Below, in pieces: positions 1-13,400 of a stretch of 64,000 nt of DNA (positions are counted from its first letter, which is position 1; every line of letters starts with the position of its first letter). The notes below the pieces were generated by a model. It saw only the letters and a program-made list of their open reading frames with translations, was not told the origin of the DNA and did not search any database. A program made the translations under genes and the position numbers. The DNA comes from Linepithema humile (Eukaryota; Arthropoda; Insecta; Hymenoptera; Formicidae). The stretch is taken from positions 31,420,764 through 31,484,763 of the forward strand of contig NC_090129.1 of assembly GCF_040581485.1 (NCBI RefSeq). The letters are read 5' to 3'.

Positions 1-438
1 ATTAATCAGACGAATGTAACAATTAATTTTTGTTACCTAGAAAAGTTTATAAAAATTAGAAAAATGTAGCTTGCGAATGGTAGCGATGATTGTTTCTACC
101 GTTTGGAAAAAACTGTGTGAAGAATTATTGCAAAGCACTGTGTCAAGTTTAACTCGACACAAAATTCCAAAGTATTAATACGTATTAATTAGTTTAATTT
201 TTGAGCGGTTCCGTGAAAGATATCAATGCAAAACAAGTTGACAAGTTTTAACCGATAAGTATAATGCTTGACACTAGTCCCAAAATATTTTAATTGTATA
301 ATGACAGCTATGGTGAATAGCTGCTTTAATAAATAAAACTTTATAAATGGAACATAATAGAATAGACTATCGAACGATACGGAAGATATTAGTGAAATGA
401 AAATGGACACTTTTCACGGACATTTTAACACCCCCCCA
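1..438. other. AT-rich noncoding stretch
   Basis: I see no coding region, RNA gene or repeat structure here. The only open frame (minus strand, 189-410) is short, AT-rich and resembles no family I know. Confidence 0.5.
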
Positions 439-871
439 TCTTGCACAAATAAAAAAACCAATAGCGCAAAATTAGAAGCTATTTATGAGCTTTCATATTC
501 CGCAAATTAAAATTTCTGAGCTCGTCACGCTGAGCATGAATTTAATGTTTTTCGTGGGGGGGGGGGGGGCTGAGTCGATATCGATTCAGCCACCCCCCTC
601 CCCCCGCTTAAAAATAAAAATATTGAATCAATCTTTGCGGTAGAATTAAGAGCTATTTATGAGCTTTTGAACTGATATAGTTTCGATTTTTAAGCTCACC
701 CTCTTAGTCCTCAAACAACCTTTAATCGATATCGACTCAGCCCCCCCCCCTCTCCACGAAAAACATTAAATTCATGCTCAGCTTGACGAGCTCAAAAATT
801 TTAATTTGTGGAATATGAAAGCTTATAAATAGCTTATAATTTTGCGCTATTGGTTTTTTTATTTGTGCAAG
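439..871. repeat. Foldback (inverted-repeat) element with internal poly-G/poly-C tracts
   Basis: Two arms of about 115-120 bp face each other. The left arm (about 440-558) runs from CTTGCACAAATAAAAAAACC to the G-run, and the right arm (about 755-871) is its reverse complement with only scattered mismatches. Between them lie a run of 14 G, a self-complementary block around CTGAGTCGATATCGATTCAG (570-590), C-rich runs, and a second C-run with GATATCGACTCAG (728-752). A degenerate third copy of the GAGCTATTTATGAGCTTTTGAA unit lies near 650-680. This is the layout of a foldback or MITE-type nonautonomous DNA element. No target duplication could be fixed with confidence, and no coding sequence is present. 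Confidence 0.75.
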
Positions 872-1134
872 GTGTGGAAGCCAGCTCGACAGGGGTCATT
901 TCAACGCGGTTGAAATAAATTAACGCGTCCTGCAAATTATCAAGAATAACGTTTAACTCGATTTGATTAGTCAGTTGCGGACATAGCAGGAAGCAATCCT
1001 AGATTCCGTTCGCACGTACTAATAGTCGGTGATGGGACCGAAGCTTAAACTGTAATTATATCAGTAACTGTCACGGCTGGATGTAAAGCTGCTTCAATGT
1101 CAACATGCAATTTATTCGCCGTTCTCATACATAA

Positions 1135-1380
1135 TTGGATCATTTCTGGCTTAGTAGTTTGACGAACGACAGCGATATCCGGCTTGAAGATGTCCAATGC
1201 GATTTAAGTGATACGTTTGTGCGATACATTGGACATTTCAAAGTTGGATATAGCACATTCCAATTTTGTGATAATTGTTTAAAATATGACTTTATATCTA
1301 CTTTATGTCTAGTTATTATTTTTTTATTGTCACAATTTATTTATAAAAAACGCTGTATGTGCTTTTTTAAAAAAAAGTAA
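1135..1380 (+). pseudogene. Possible remnant of a membrane-anchored protein C-terminus
   Basis: An 81-codon open stretch follows an in-frame stop and has no ATG at its beginning, so it can only be an exon or a remnant. It reads as a short extracellular part with cysteines (VQCDLSD, FCDNC), one hydrophobic segment of about 17 residues (STLCLVIIFLLSQFIY), and then a basic tail ending KKRCMCFFKKK before TAA. That order (cysteine-containing ectodomain end, one membrane helix, positive cytoplasmic stop-transfer tail) fits the end of a type I membrane protein. I do not recognise the family. Upstream sequence has stops in every frame and I see no convincing splice acceptor, so a decayed fragment is more likely than a working exon. 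Chance is also possible. Confidence 0.2.
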
Positions 1381-2258
1381 AGAAAGAGAGCGAGATCTAA
1401 ATTTGAAATAATTTTTTTTATAAACTTTTTAAAAAATTAACATTGTTTTATAATGTTCGTATTTTTTGTATTAAATAATCTGCTATATGTACCACATAGT
1501 AAAATTTTATTGCAGTTTATTTAAAAAAATTGTGTAAAACGTCCTTTTTAATTGTTCTTGACTCTATTTTTTAATTATTTCTAGCTCTGATATTCGAATG
1601 ACTCCCTAAGGAAAAAAAACGGCCAAGCTGATTTATCTCACTTTGTTGCATTAAATACGGCAATAATGGAAAACCTTGCATTAAAATTTATATCGCATGT
1701 ACTAAATAATAATAAGGTGCTGCAATACTTTTACTTAAGTGGAACACTATAAAATATAGCGCACGATTTAAAATCGCGTTTTGCATAATTCCGACACACG
1801 ATATGTATCATATAACTTAACTTTTTATTTTCCACAAAGTAACTCAAATAAAAAGAACATTAAAAGCCTTAAGCTCATATCAGATTATGTATCAAAGATT
1901 GAAGATTGGAATTTGATCTATATATATATATATTAGAACAAATTGAGCTGAGATTATTTGATCGGTCGAATTCTAATTTCTAATTCGCAATTTTCATCTC
2001 CAATGTAGTGCTGTGATTTTGATCTCCAGTGTAATACGATATTCATAACACGCGTATCAAATTTGAATGTAATACGTACAGGCATAATTTGTTGACCACG
2101 AATAGACTTGTCACAACAACGAATAGAAGCAGCCACTCAATCGGGCGTGTTCTATATCTGAATAGTAATGGTCAACGACAGGTCAAAGGTAACCCGCGAT
2201 ACTCTCTGGTTTAAAGGACAAAGGAAATGCAATTCTCTCGTGCAATTTCCTCGCTGGC

Positions 2259-2341
2259 GCCGAATGAAGTGCCGGAATTTGGCACTTCAAAGACCGCAGG
2301 AATGGCATTGTCATTCCAGTGGTATCTACTTTTCATTCGGC
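2259..2341. repeat. Nested inverted repeats (multi-hairpin structure)
   Basis: A perfect 10-bp outer stem, GCCGAATGAA (2259-2268) with TTCATTCGGC (2332-2341), encloses two smaller inverted repeats: GAAGTGCC/GGCACTTC (2266-2273/2281-2288) and GGAATG/CATTCC (2299-2304/2312-2317). Just outside, GAAATGCA (2224-2231) faces TGCAATTTC (2241-2249). It could be a cruciform-forming site, a structured transcript or a degraded MITE. No gene context decides between these. Confidence 0.45.
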
Positions 2342-3938
2342 CCTTGTTAGCTTTTTGTCGTGTGCCCTATCGATCGCGCGGGCTATTATACGGCTTGATG
2401 CGGACACGTGAGACACATATCGCGATTAGTAACAATAAAATATCCTTTTTACACACGCGCGTGGTGAGACGCATGTACGAGATAAGCGCAAATAAACTTT
2501 TAATCATTTTATTTTGCAATAGCACATTTCTGTAATTTTAATTGAATAATTAGTTGTAGTATCGATTAATTATTTTTTTATACATTTATTTATTCGTAAT
2601 TTGATATCACGCTGAATACCATCATCGAATTACCTTTGTGATATTTTTTGCAGTTTTTTTTACAATAAAATTTTTCGTAAAAGTTTTTGTATCTATCACT
2701 AGTTTCACAGCACTACATTATGTGTTATTAAATTCCTTTCGTATTAATGTGTCGTTAAATATGTTTCTCGATATTGGAGGTTGAGAGGGTATTAAAAACA
2801 AAATGAGTGCGAGAGGGATAATATTGTTTTCTCTCTCATATATTACAATAAAATACAGATAAACGAATAGAAATAATTTCGCGAGATTAATAGCCGATAC
2901 ATCAGCAATTCAATCAAATCATCCGATAATCGGGGCTTTATTTCTTGACAATTTAACACGCTTTAATCGAGAGTTATTACTTCGTTCCGCGCGACTTGCC
3001 ACGCGAATTTCGACGCGGCGATCTCATTATTTTGTTGCGATGTGTGTATGATATCGGGCCTTTTCAGGCAAAATTGATTACCGCGGTAATCTATCCTTGT
3101 CCGGCAGATAGACGGCGCTTTACAGATTGCACGCGTACTCTCTTCAATCATTTGCTCTCTTCTCGGATAAACGATCGGCCTGATTTTTCACTTTGGAACG
3201 AATTTCGATCGCATTAATTGCTCACGCTATTTCGCCGGAACAACACGCGTTGAGTACGTAACATCGCCCGGGAGAAGCGCGAATGAATTTGAAATATTTT
3301 TTTACTGCGATCGCGGTAGTTTGACGGTCTCTGACAAACGGCTAACCGGCGCTGGATCGACATAGCTATTGAGTTTACCATGCAGACGGGTCTAATTGTG
3401 ATTGGCCGGCAGTGGTCGCACCGACAATTACACGGCGACATTTCTGTTGACGCGATGACGGTTATCATTAAATTCGGTTCTCTCTAATTGTCCGCATTCG
3501 CGAATGGTGTGAGGAAAGAGATCGAGATTAATTAGGTCATCATCAAATAACTGGCGGGAAAGATTATTATTATAACATTTTACTTTGGTGTTAAAATGTT
3601 TGGAACTATTTTTCAACGAACATATGAAATCGATATTGTTTGATTTAAGTTGTATTTTTGATCTCTATTATTATTATTCAAATATCTTCCACTTCTGCTT
3701 TAATTTTGCTACTATCATCAAATGTTTTTGCATAAAGCTCCTAGATTTCTTGCGGAATAATAACCACTGTCGCCAGCATGGCTGCCAACCGCAAGTCCGA
3801 TCATTCTCTTGCTGTCTTATAAGCGATTCAAACACAGTATTCCATTTAAGCCGCAAACCTCGTAAATGTTCTGAAACGAAATTATAAAATATATCATAGC
3901 GATTGTATACAGTCTTGCGGATGCAATAACGATATATA

Positions 3939-4410
3939 CAGGGTGTCCGATAATTGCTGAATCATCTCTCGGGTGTAGGTAGAGCGGTTTAAACCGAATA
4001 GAAAAGTCCTTTGTTATCTTGCGATTTTTGCAATAATTAATAAGGAATTAATTAAAAAATATCGGCCAATTCGCGCGAGTTTAAGAGCGCGGCGAGAAGA
4101 GACCCGTGGTGATATAGCCCACCGTTATTTGGTTACTAGGCGCACGATAAATCGTTGGGAGGAGCGCTCTATAAATGACAACGGCACATACGAGCGGTGT
4201 GTAACGCTAGATCCTTGCGTCCTAGCGACCACGTAACAACGGGCTGTCTCTTCTCGCCGCGCGTTTAGACTCGCGCAAATTGGCCGATCTTCTTTAATTA
4301 ATTTCTCATTAATTATTGCGAAAATCGCAAAACGATAGAGGACTTTTCTACTCGGTTTAACCCGCTCTACCTGCACCTAAGAGGTGATTCAGCAATTATC
4401 GGACACCCTG
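3939..4410. mobile_element. Hairpin MITE (CAGGGTGTCC termini), copy 1
   Basis: The 472-bp element begins CAGGGTGTCCGATAATTGCT and ends with the reverse complement of the same sequence; TATA lies directly outside both ends, as expected for TA-targeting Tc1/mariner-like elements. The inverted repeats extend inward for roughly 180-200 bp per side with scattered mismatches, including the shared blocks GAATAGAAAAGTCCT, TTGCGATTTT and AATTAATTAAA. Nothing in it codes for a transposase: the open frame on the minus strand (4125-4376) is a by-product of the repeat. A related copy lies at 30478-30921. It is therefore a nonautonomous element mobilised in trans, if at all. Confidence 0.85.
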
Positions 4411-7400
4411 TATATGGTGAAAATACTCGAGCCATTCTTTTAAATTTTTTCATCTTTCTTGCGGTGTGAAAAATTCATTTCTTGAGTACATCAACATATT
4501 TTATTTATACAGTAGATAGAATCTCAGACATTATGCCTTTTTTACTTTACCTTAAAAGATTTGATAAAAAAATATTTATTTGAGCGTGTTGAAAAATAAT
4601 TTCTGATTTTTAAATGGTTGCAGATTTAAGGGCTTCGGCAAAGTTCTCGCGGAGCAGCTTAGCCGATGAAATCTTCAAATCATCCTGCCAGTAAATTTTA
4701 TATCGATAATCTCGCAAGATCTTTTATCGTATGTTTAACAATATCGCGCGCATTATAGGATATGCCGATAATAGATATTGATCTTTTCGAGATTCAAGTA
4801 ATCCCAAGATTCATCCTCGGCGTTACGCCATTATTGCACTTCATTGTGCGTAATCGGCCTGATTCTGGGCTGTCGTGAATGCTGAGCGAGAGGCAGGCGA
4901 AGCGGAAGAAAGGGAGACCTCCTTCTTGGGCTAGGATGCAATTTCGCGGCATTAATGTTGCAAGAGCGTCAACCGCGGGCGGTCGGCGCGCTGAGAACTC
5001 TAGTTTTCCTCCTTGTAAACGGACCACCCCGTATTCGGGTTGAGTAGAACGAAATTGCACGCGAAAATTTGCGCATATTTCCCGCGGGGTACGACGAGAG
5101 TCTTGTCAGACTGACGGACGACGTGTTTTCGAAGGAACTTTAAGGAACTGCGAAAGAAGTATGGAGAGCTCTGGTATCTGAATTAAGTTTCGCGTAATTA
5201 AAACATTGCTTAATTTGGAAGTGGAAGTTACATTTTCGTAACAATTCACGTGAAAACGTTAATGTTACACAATGTTAGAATAGATAATTAGAATGTGTAA
5301 TTAAATTGTCGTAAAAAAGTGTAATATATTTTTTAAATTGGTGAAAGGGAAGAAATTGCAAAGTAATGAACAAAATTGAAATTTTAATGATCTACTTAAT
5401 CTCGTGGAAATATAATATAATACGTAATTAGATTTTATTATAGATTTAATTTAATTTTTCCCGCTCTTTGTAGAAAGTATAATCAGACATTTAACCACAG
5501 ATAAAGTAAATTTTTTAGTTTAATAAAATTCGTCTTTCGACTTTTTTCACAAATAAAAAGTTGGAGTGCTCTCGCAGCGATGGCCGCTTACGCTAGTGAT
5601 GGCCGTATCTGTTTACAGACCCGTACTTATATATACTACGACATGCAATGTGGTCAGGCGAATTATGATGGGGATAAATATACATATAGCCACGTAGTTC
5701 TGCGTGCATACGATAGTGCTACACATAAGCCAAATTTCCTCTGTGTGCATTGGTCGCGTATAATGTATATGCACATCATATGCTGCATCATATGGCGCTC
5801 TTCGCCTCGTGTATCCATATTAAACGTACATATTTGCGCGTCGCTGTATATGTGTACTTACTATTCCAGGACCGTTGTATCGGCAAGGTAGCAGCGCGGT
5901 TCCACCGGTTTGCGCCAGAACATCCTTGATGGATTTGGACCGCTCATTCTCCTTTATCGATTTGCCCCGTTCGATCGCGGCGTCTGTAAAAAATTTAGTT
6001 GCAATTTAGTTTAAACGTTTGCATTCTTCGGAAGCAATTCGTAGAGGTTTATTTGTAAGATATTTTAGTTATATATATTTTAATTTATTAAAAAATATTT
6101 TAGGTGAGATACGAGCAAATTATTAAATATAAATTTTTATAAATAACTCTTAGAAATATTAGCAATTTAAGTGAAATTATGATTTACTACTTTATTATTT
6201 CGGTTTATTTTTAAAACCTTCGTAAATAATGATTAAAAGTTACCTCATAAAATGATTGAATTCATTAGTGAAATAATAAATTAGTCGCTTTTATTTATTA
6301 GAGTTAATGATTCACAGGATTTTCATTTAATCACCGCGCGTTAATATTTTATCATTCTGGACGGCACGGATATCGGAAATAGTTATATAAATTGGGACAA
6401 AAGAACGATTATGTCTTTCAATCAAATGATGTTCGTTAAATCTTTGACGATTTCTTAATTTTCTTGTTCTATATTCGTTAGCTGGAGATGGTTGTTAAAT
6501 CGCTCCTAGTTTTAACGAGCCGTTTAAAGACTGGTCAATTGGACACTCGTTAACAAGAATTTGGTGGAAGTTCCTGTAGAGCCTGCAGTTGGAAATGGAT
6601 TTTGAAGTGGTGAAGTCGAGAATATACCGAGTGTTGCAGTTATTTTTGAGAGTTTTTAGACAAATATTATTCGATAAAAAAAATCTATTTCACATGTGTA
6701 GTGAGTGTAATTATTTAAAAATATTTAAAGACGCGTTAAAAATCATTAAGTAGTCTGTTATAAAACATTGGAAGAAAATTTGCTTGATTTGTGCAGTTAG
6801 AAAATTAATTTTATTTTCTCTAATAAAATGAAAACTCTTTTACCGTATAATATGATCGACACGCTGATCATAATAAAGGCGTATACATATATATATATAC
6901 TTAAAAATTGATAATCTTAATATTTTTCGCTCTCTTGATTAAACTATTTATAAATTCCAATAATGCAAAACGGCATGTTTTATATAATCAGTAAACATTT
7001 TTCCTCCGCTGGGCACTACTTCAAATTTCATAACGTTCGCGAACTGATTATTACGTAAAAGGATTATTAATGTAATCATCGTATTTAGCAACACGAGCGA
7101 GTAATAACGGCTTATTTTTAAACGCGCTTGTAATAATCGACGTTTGGTCGTGCTATTTATTATTCGTTGGAATTATTATTTGATGTTGAATGCAATTCGA
7201 ATATAATCCGAAATTTAATATTCATATATAAGAAATAGGTAGAATTTGTGTAAATGCTTCAATAAAATTTTATTGTTAATGATATTAGTATTGCGCGATT
7301 ATTATACGCTTTTTCAGATATAGATTTTATAACTTTTATTTAGCTGTGTATTTTAAATATGTGCTTTTAATGGTAATTATTATGGAGTAACACTAAAAAA

Positions 7401-10400
7401 AGAGTTTTGTGAATTATATATTTTGATCTTTGATATATTTAAATCTTTGGATAATTTAACGCGTGGCCTAATTGAAAAGTATTTAAAGTTGAAAATTGCG
7501 ACTAACGGATTAATATTTAGATTGTCGAGTAATATCGCACGCGTTGCTATGACATGTCTTCATTACGTCTTCATTATTGCAAGAAGTCATTTGAGCAGTT
7601 AGCGTGCGTGCGTGTGTTTGAACTAAAGCGTAGAGGTTTCGGCTCTCGCTCTGGCGTCCACACCTACATTCAATATAACCGAGGATATTGGAGATTACGT
7701 TACCGTACATGTGTATGATTAGTTCAGATTAGACCCGACTGCATCGGCGATGGTTACGTGGCGCGTGTTGCATATATATCTATCCACTTGCGTGCATTTC
7801 GTCCTGCATTCGCATTCGTGCATATTACAAACATACATACATGAATAAAGAGACGAGAGGAGATTGCGCCGTTCTCGGTAATCTCAGCATTGTAATCTGA
7901 AACAGTGTGCTAAAACAGCGGACAAACGATAATCTATAGGCATAACATTGGTGTGCTATCGATTGAATAAATAATGGATACGCGATGCGATATCTCGTCA
8001 TTACGAACGCAATAAACGTGAAATCACGAACATACAGCACTTGTTAATTATTCGCGACTATTAGTACGAAAGATCTTAACGAGAACAAATTCGTTGTAAT
8101 AATGGAATATAGAAATTCGAGATGCAAAAATCGCAGGAATTTTATTATATAAATCAAAACGCGATATTTAAGAAACAAGCAATTGAAATCAATTATTAAA
8201 TGTAAAGAAATATGACGAGAAGAAGTTTTTATTATATAAAAACTATCTTATTTTTAATGATCTTTACGACAGAATTCGAGATTTGGATGAGATATTGATT
8301 AATGGTTCATCGACAACGTGTTCTCTCCGAAAGATGATCTATCGTCTCCCCGATATTTATTTTCTTCGTTCGACGAAAGCGCGATCACTTGTTGTTTACT
8401 CGCGTTGACTGTAATACGCTCACCGTCAACGTGCGAATGGTCGAACGAACACGGGACTCGATCGGAATAGATTCGTCGTAGATATTAGGTGTCGCGCGAC
8501 TCCATCCGCTCACTTCAGTATTGCCGAAGTTCTGCCTTTGCTCGGAAGCAGCCGAAACTTTTCCATCGGGAATTGATTCGTTTTCCAACGCTCGGAATGG
8601 AGTATCGCCATTTTTGCACTTTTCCGCGATCGTGCCCGGTCTCGCGGAAACTTGCTCGGTGTCGCGATTTATCGGCGTGGGTCGCTTTCCAAGGACAACA
8701 ATGTCGTCTCTCTCACCGTCCGTCAGTCCCGCGGGACAGGTCGCGCAGTTGCCTCGGTCGAGGGCTGGTTCCGGGCCAGTTGCTCGCCGTGAAACGTATG
8801 TGTAACGACTTCACGAGCCACGTCGTAAACCGAGATGCGTCGGTCCGAGGATATTATACGATGTCGACATGACCTGCAGGTGACGTTCGGCGCTCGCTTC
8901 GAGTGTCGGCGGCTAGATGGAATTTTTATGAGCAAATGTGTTAAAAATATTATCGCGTCGTGGGACAGGCAGTTTCCGCGGCAAGTGTGTCGGCTCATTT
9001 AAGATGTATTGGACAATACATCTACGATTGTGTGCGCTATATATGCCGTAGCGATAAAATATCTCGAAAATGTTATTCTCTATCGATTGTGGAATACCGT
9101 AAGAAAAATAGCTTGAATAAATCTTCTTTTGTGATGAATCTCTCGTGTGATCGGATTTAAAAGGAGAAAGGAATAGTTCTGCAGTGTACAGAACATACAT
9201 TTCTGTATGCTTTATTCAGATTTCGACGTGTATCGCAAAGCTGAATTTGAATTTTTGTTTCTTAAATAATAACGTTGTGTAGTACTATTAATTGCATCTG
9301 TCACAGATGTGGAAATGGATATTGTTTCCAATTCTTTTTATTTAAAATACACAATATGTGTGTGTATAATATACAAGTCATTGTATTATAATTAATACCT
9401 ATGTGAATGTATAATATTGCAAAGATTTTGTGGGAAACGGCATATGACAAAACAGCTAATAACACCGGAAATTGTCGCGTCAAGTTACATTGCTTGTTCA
9501 CGCAAAGTGCGAAGCGCTTTTAAATGTACATGTTGCGTTACATCACCGTTGCGCTTATGCATATGCAGAAATGATAATTTGACAACTCGAAGTATTCCAC
9601 TATATCCTCTTTATGAGATAACTAACCTTCTAGTACATGAATGCGCACATGTGCACATGAAACTTTCGACCGTACATGTATCATGTGAAAATGTACGCAT
9701 TATCGGTACGTAAATAAGAATAAAAGTATTATATTTAATAATATATTAGTAAAATATTATCAAAGCAGAAAGCATTACCATTTTGATAATAACAATCTAA
9801 ATGTTTAACATGAGATTTTAAAAACACATTTTTATTTTATATATAAATTTCTATTTTTTTTAAATCTATACTTGCTTAATATATTTTCTTAAGTAGTGAA
9901 GTTTCTCGTCGCGTCTTGCTGTTTCCAACTGAGACGTTATTCGCATCCGAGGATCACTGTCACAATCTTTGAAATATCTTTGGATCTAGATTTGAGTTTC
10001 GGAATGCAGAATGTATTTTATGGTTCGCATATGCATCAAGTTGACGAGGTCGCGCTGTGATGTAGAGCGACAGATTATTACATGGTTTCTGATGTCACAG
10101 GTGTTGCTTCTGGTTGCCTGTCAACAGGTTCACATCGCTTGACTCTGTGTGTGGTCAACATCACTAGTGAAGCGTGTGTACTAGCAATACGAAAAGCAAT
10201 ATATCCTAGATATGGCTATTGGAAATGATATTTAGTTTTCATCATTCAATATTGTCACATTACTACGCCACTTAAATTATTATCATTAAAATACAATTAT
10301 TGTGTTATTATTTATTATATGAACGATTGAGGGAAACTTACGCGACTGATTCGGCAAAAGATTGTGTTAATTAATTACTTAAAAATAACAAGTAGATAAA

Positions 10401-13400
10401 TATTAACTTTCAACTCTTTCTTAATTATTAAATAAGTAATCTTGAAATTTTACATATATGAAAAGAAGAGCGGTTTTTTGTTATTATAACATTTATTTTG
10501 GTAGTAATTTAATATATTCCACAAGTAGACTCTCTCTATCGCTGTTTAAATACAGTTCTCAAGCCTGGAATCTTAATCTAAAAGCGATTGCTTCTTTTAA
10601 CAGTAGCAAGTTAGCGTGAATGGCGAGTAGAATTTTAAGAAGCCGCGAAGATAAAAACGCAATTCAAAGAGCTGCGGAATGTAGCAGCATCGTAAGTAAT
10701 GCTGTAGGCAAAGAGATGACATTGCGGAGAGGGACGCAGGACCAACCCCTCGCGGCTTGCACATGCACGGCGAATCTTAAATTCCGAGCCCGCCGCGATA
10801 GCCCCCTCCTTTCCCTACCTTAGCATAGCCAAGTGAATAACTAGCGTAATTGCCGGTGACCTAGTTGCAACCGACGCCGGGGGTTGCATTTCGAATACGA
10901 CAACTGGCAAGATGGTGGCAGGACGCGTATATATGAGGAGTGTGAAAGGGCGATGAAAGGGCTAGGAGTTGCAGTTCAAGATCCGTCTTGTGATTTCGTA
11001 TCGGGGAATTGATCATCCGCTCGCGCTTTAATTACGATCGCCGGTATTTTATGAAACGGGATACGCGCGAACAATTGCACAAAGTCACTTGTCGGACTTG
11101 CGAATAGTTTCCATGCAAAGTAGGTGCATTATACATATTTACATAAATAACTCAGTTCGGAATTCGCTGCATATTGAACCGTTAATGAATAACCACGTGA
11201 ATAATTGAAGTATTGGAGTCAATGTTGTCGCCCGAATTGTGAATGTTATTTTACGATAAAAACGATATCAAACTGAGTTTGTATATAATAATTTGCATAG
11301 AAGATTATTAGATACATATTTTTAATGCAAAAAATGTTGCGAATATATATATATATAATTGCCTACTTAATTAGATTAAACGTATTATTGCAGAAATAAT
11401 GAAGCAGAATTAACATTTTAATTAATCTCTTCATGCTGTAATAAATGCAAGAAGTGCCGTCGTACTATAACATAGTATTATTAGAAGAGTAAATTCTTGT
11501 TAACAATTTTTGTTTCTCATTTCTTTAAATCTCTTGTTTCATCTTTTTACTTAATCAAGAGAGACAGAGAAGAGATTCATACTGACGTGATTATTCATTG
11601 ACTCAAAGCTGACGGCGTTAATTAATTTTGTCGCGCGGCACGCAGCATCTCGCACGGTAAATATTATATCCCGATCTTCCAGTCACGTTCGCGTGCTTTT
11701 GAATCACTAATGTGCGGTTTGCTTTGAGGATCCGTAAGTTGCACTGCTCGTAGGTATATCGTGCGCGAGTTACTGTCGGCGGTCTAAAAGCTGCCAAGCA
11801 GTTAACGTGGTTTCTCATAGCGTCAGCGATACGGCGACGATACAGGACCGGCTCGAAATATCATGGGCACGTAGACACGACGTGGCCTTTTCCTAGTCGC
11901 TGCTTTTTTCTTAGCGCACAGAATATCTCAAAATTATCCTCACGTTCGACGGATTCCAAAGGCCAAACCAAGAACTCGTCGTATCAACAATCACTTCGTT
12001 TTCACGCTTATCAATAGTTGTAGCGGATTCACATTAATTGCTAAAAACCTTCATTTTTATATAGATTTACAGTTTTTTTATTAGTAAAAATTAATAAATC
12101 TTTGTTAAAAGGATTATATTTATAATCAGAAATACTCACAAACCAGTACATATAATAATTCCCGCTAAAAGAGAATAACCTTGAATTGTGGGACGTTCTG
12201 TAGATATATGTGGCTACGTGGATCAGTTGGAAAACTTTTAGTTACGAATAAATCGTCATTTTACGTCCGGCGTCTACGTGTTCCGGCACGTGCGAGAGCC
12301 GCAAGCGCGGTAGACCGAAAGTCCTGTTCCGAAATGTGACGCGTGTTATGTCCTTTAGATTTTGTCGCGGAGATACTTTTGGTGTTCCTGTCACTCGTTA
12401 CGTATTATTCTGACAATGCAATATGTGCAATGTAAAGTTAGATTCAGTTGTTTGTCCGCGTGCATCGACTATAAGCAAATATTTTGACAATATTTTTTTA
12501 AACGCTATAATAAACGGCCCTCTTTTAATTGGCGTGATATAAATGATGGTTATTTGATTGTAATTCGAAAAAAATTTTAAATTATAGAAGCAAAATACAA
12601 TTTGCAACAAGTAATGAGTGTGTTTCTGACATTCAAGATAATAAAGTCATGTCAGGTAACAAAGTCGTATATCGAAGTGATAAATCGCGTGCGAAGTAGA
12701 ATCTAAAATTGTTGCAATTGGATTCACTTTGCAAAGAGATCATTTAGACTATTAAACATTTTATATATCCAGCGTCTTGTATGTGTCGGTATTAATACGT
12801 CTATGCCATGCCGTCGTGACCATCGCCTCATTGATCAACTTCAGCGGCTAAAGTTACCAACTACTCACGATAGAACGGACACGATCGATAGCGAAAGGGC
12901 TTTGACCACCATCGCACAAAGGTCTCGTCGTGTGCACGGGAGAGCCGTCAGCGTGCTTAAAGGTCTATTTAGACGGAGCGATTTTTAATATGATGCTATT
13001 ACGACGTGATCTCGAAATCGGTTCAAAACCGTACGTGTTTTCACATGGTCATTGCTAACATTTAGAACGTGAGTCGGATACGATCATTAATTTCAAACGA
13101 CATTTGTCCGCGAATGTAAATAAAAATTGAGATAAATCTTTCCTCGAATAAATCTGTCAATTTTGTTGCAAAGTGCATGAAGTATGCAGATAAAGTCATA
13201 TGTGGAATGTACCTCAAAGCTTTGTTATCAAAGAAGAAGATCCTAGGAATGACAAATTTCAGGTTAATTTTTTCTCTTGTATGATGTATTTATAGTATAT
13301 ACATCTTGTATACAGATGCATGTACAGTTATAACACATAAAACATAGTATAAAATTTTTATATTATGTTTTGTAATATATTGTGTTGTAATATATACATA

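Larger units (their letters stand above)
872..3938. other. Noncoding DNA with one membrane-peptide fragment and a hairpin cluster
   Basis: Mostly AT-rich. The only items that stand out are the short open frame at 1135-1380 (separate entry), a group of nested inverted repeats at 2259-2341 (separate entry), and a small minus-strand open frame at 1954-2136 that I could not assign. No tRNA, rRNA or complete gene is visible. Confidence 0.5.

Noticed and set aside
4125..4376. 83-codon minus-strand frame containing RKVLYRFAIFAI, also seen near 30560
   Set aside because: The shared peptide comes from the common inverted-repeat sequence of two MITEs; there are no transposase motifs.
8385..8998. Multiple overlapping frames in a CpG-rich patch
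   Set aside because: Arginine/serine-rich translations on both strands without motifs; typical of base composition.
10620..10823. Frame beginning MASRILRSREDKNAIQRAAE with a GTAAGT after the 24th codon
   Set aside because: Could be a first exon, but no matching acceptor or recognisable continuation is seen.
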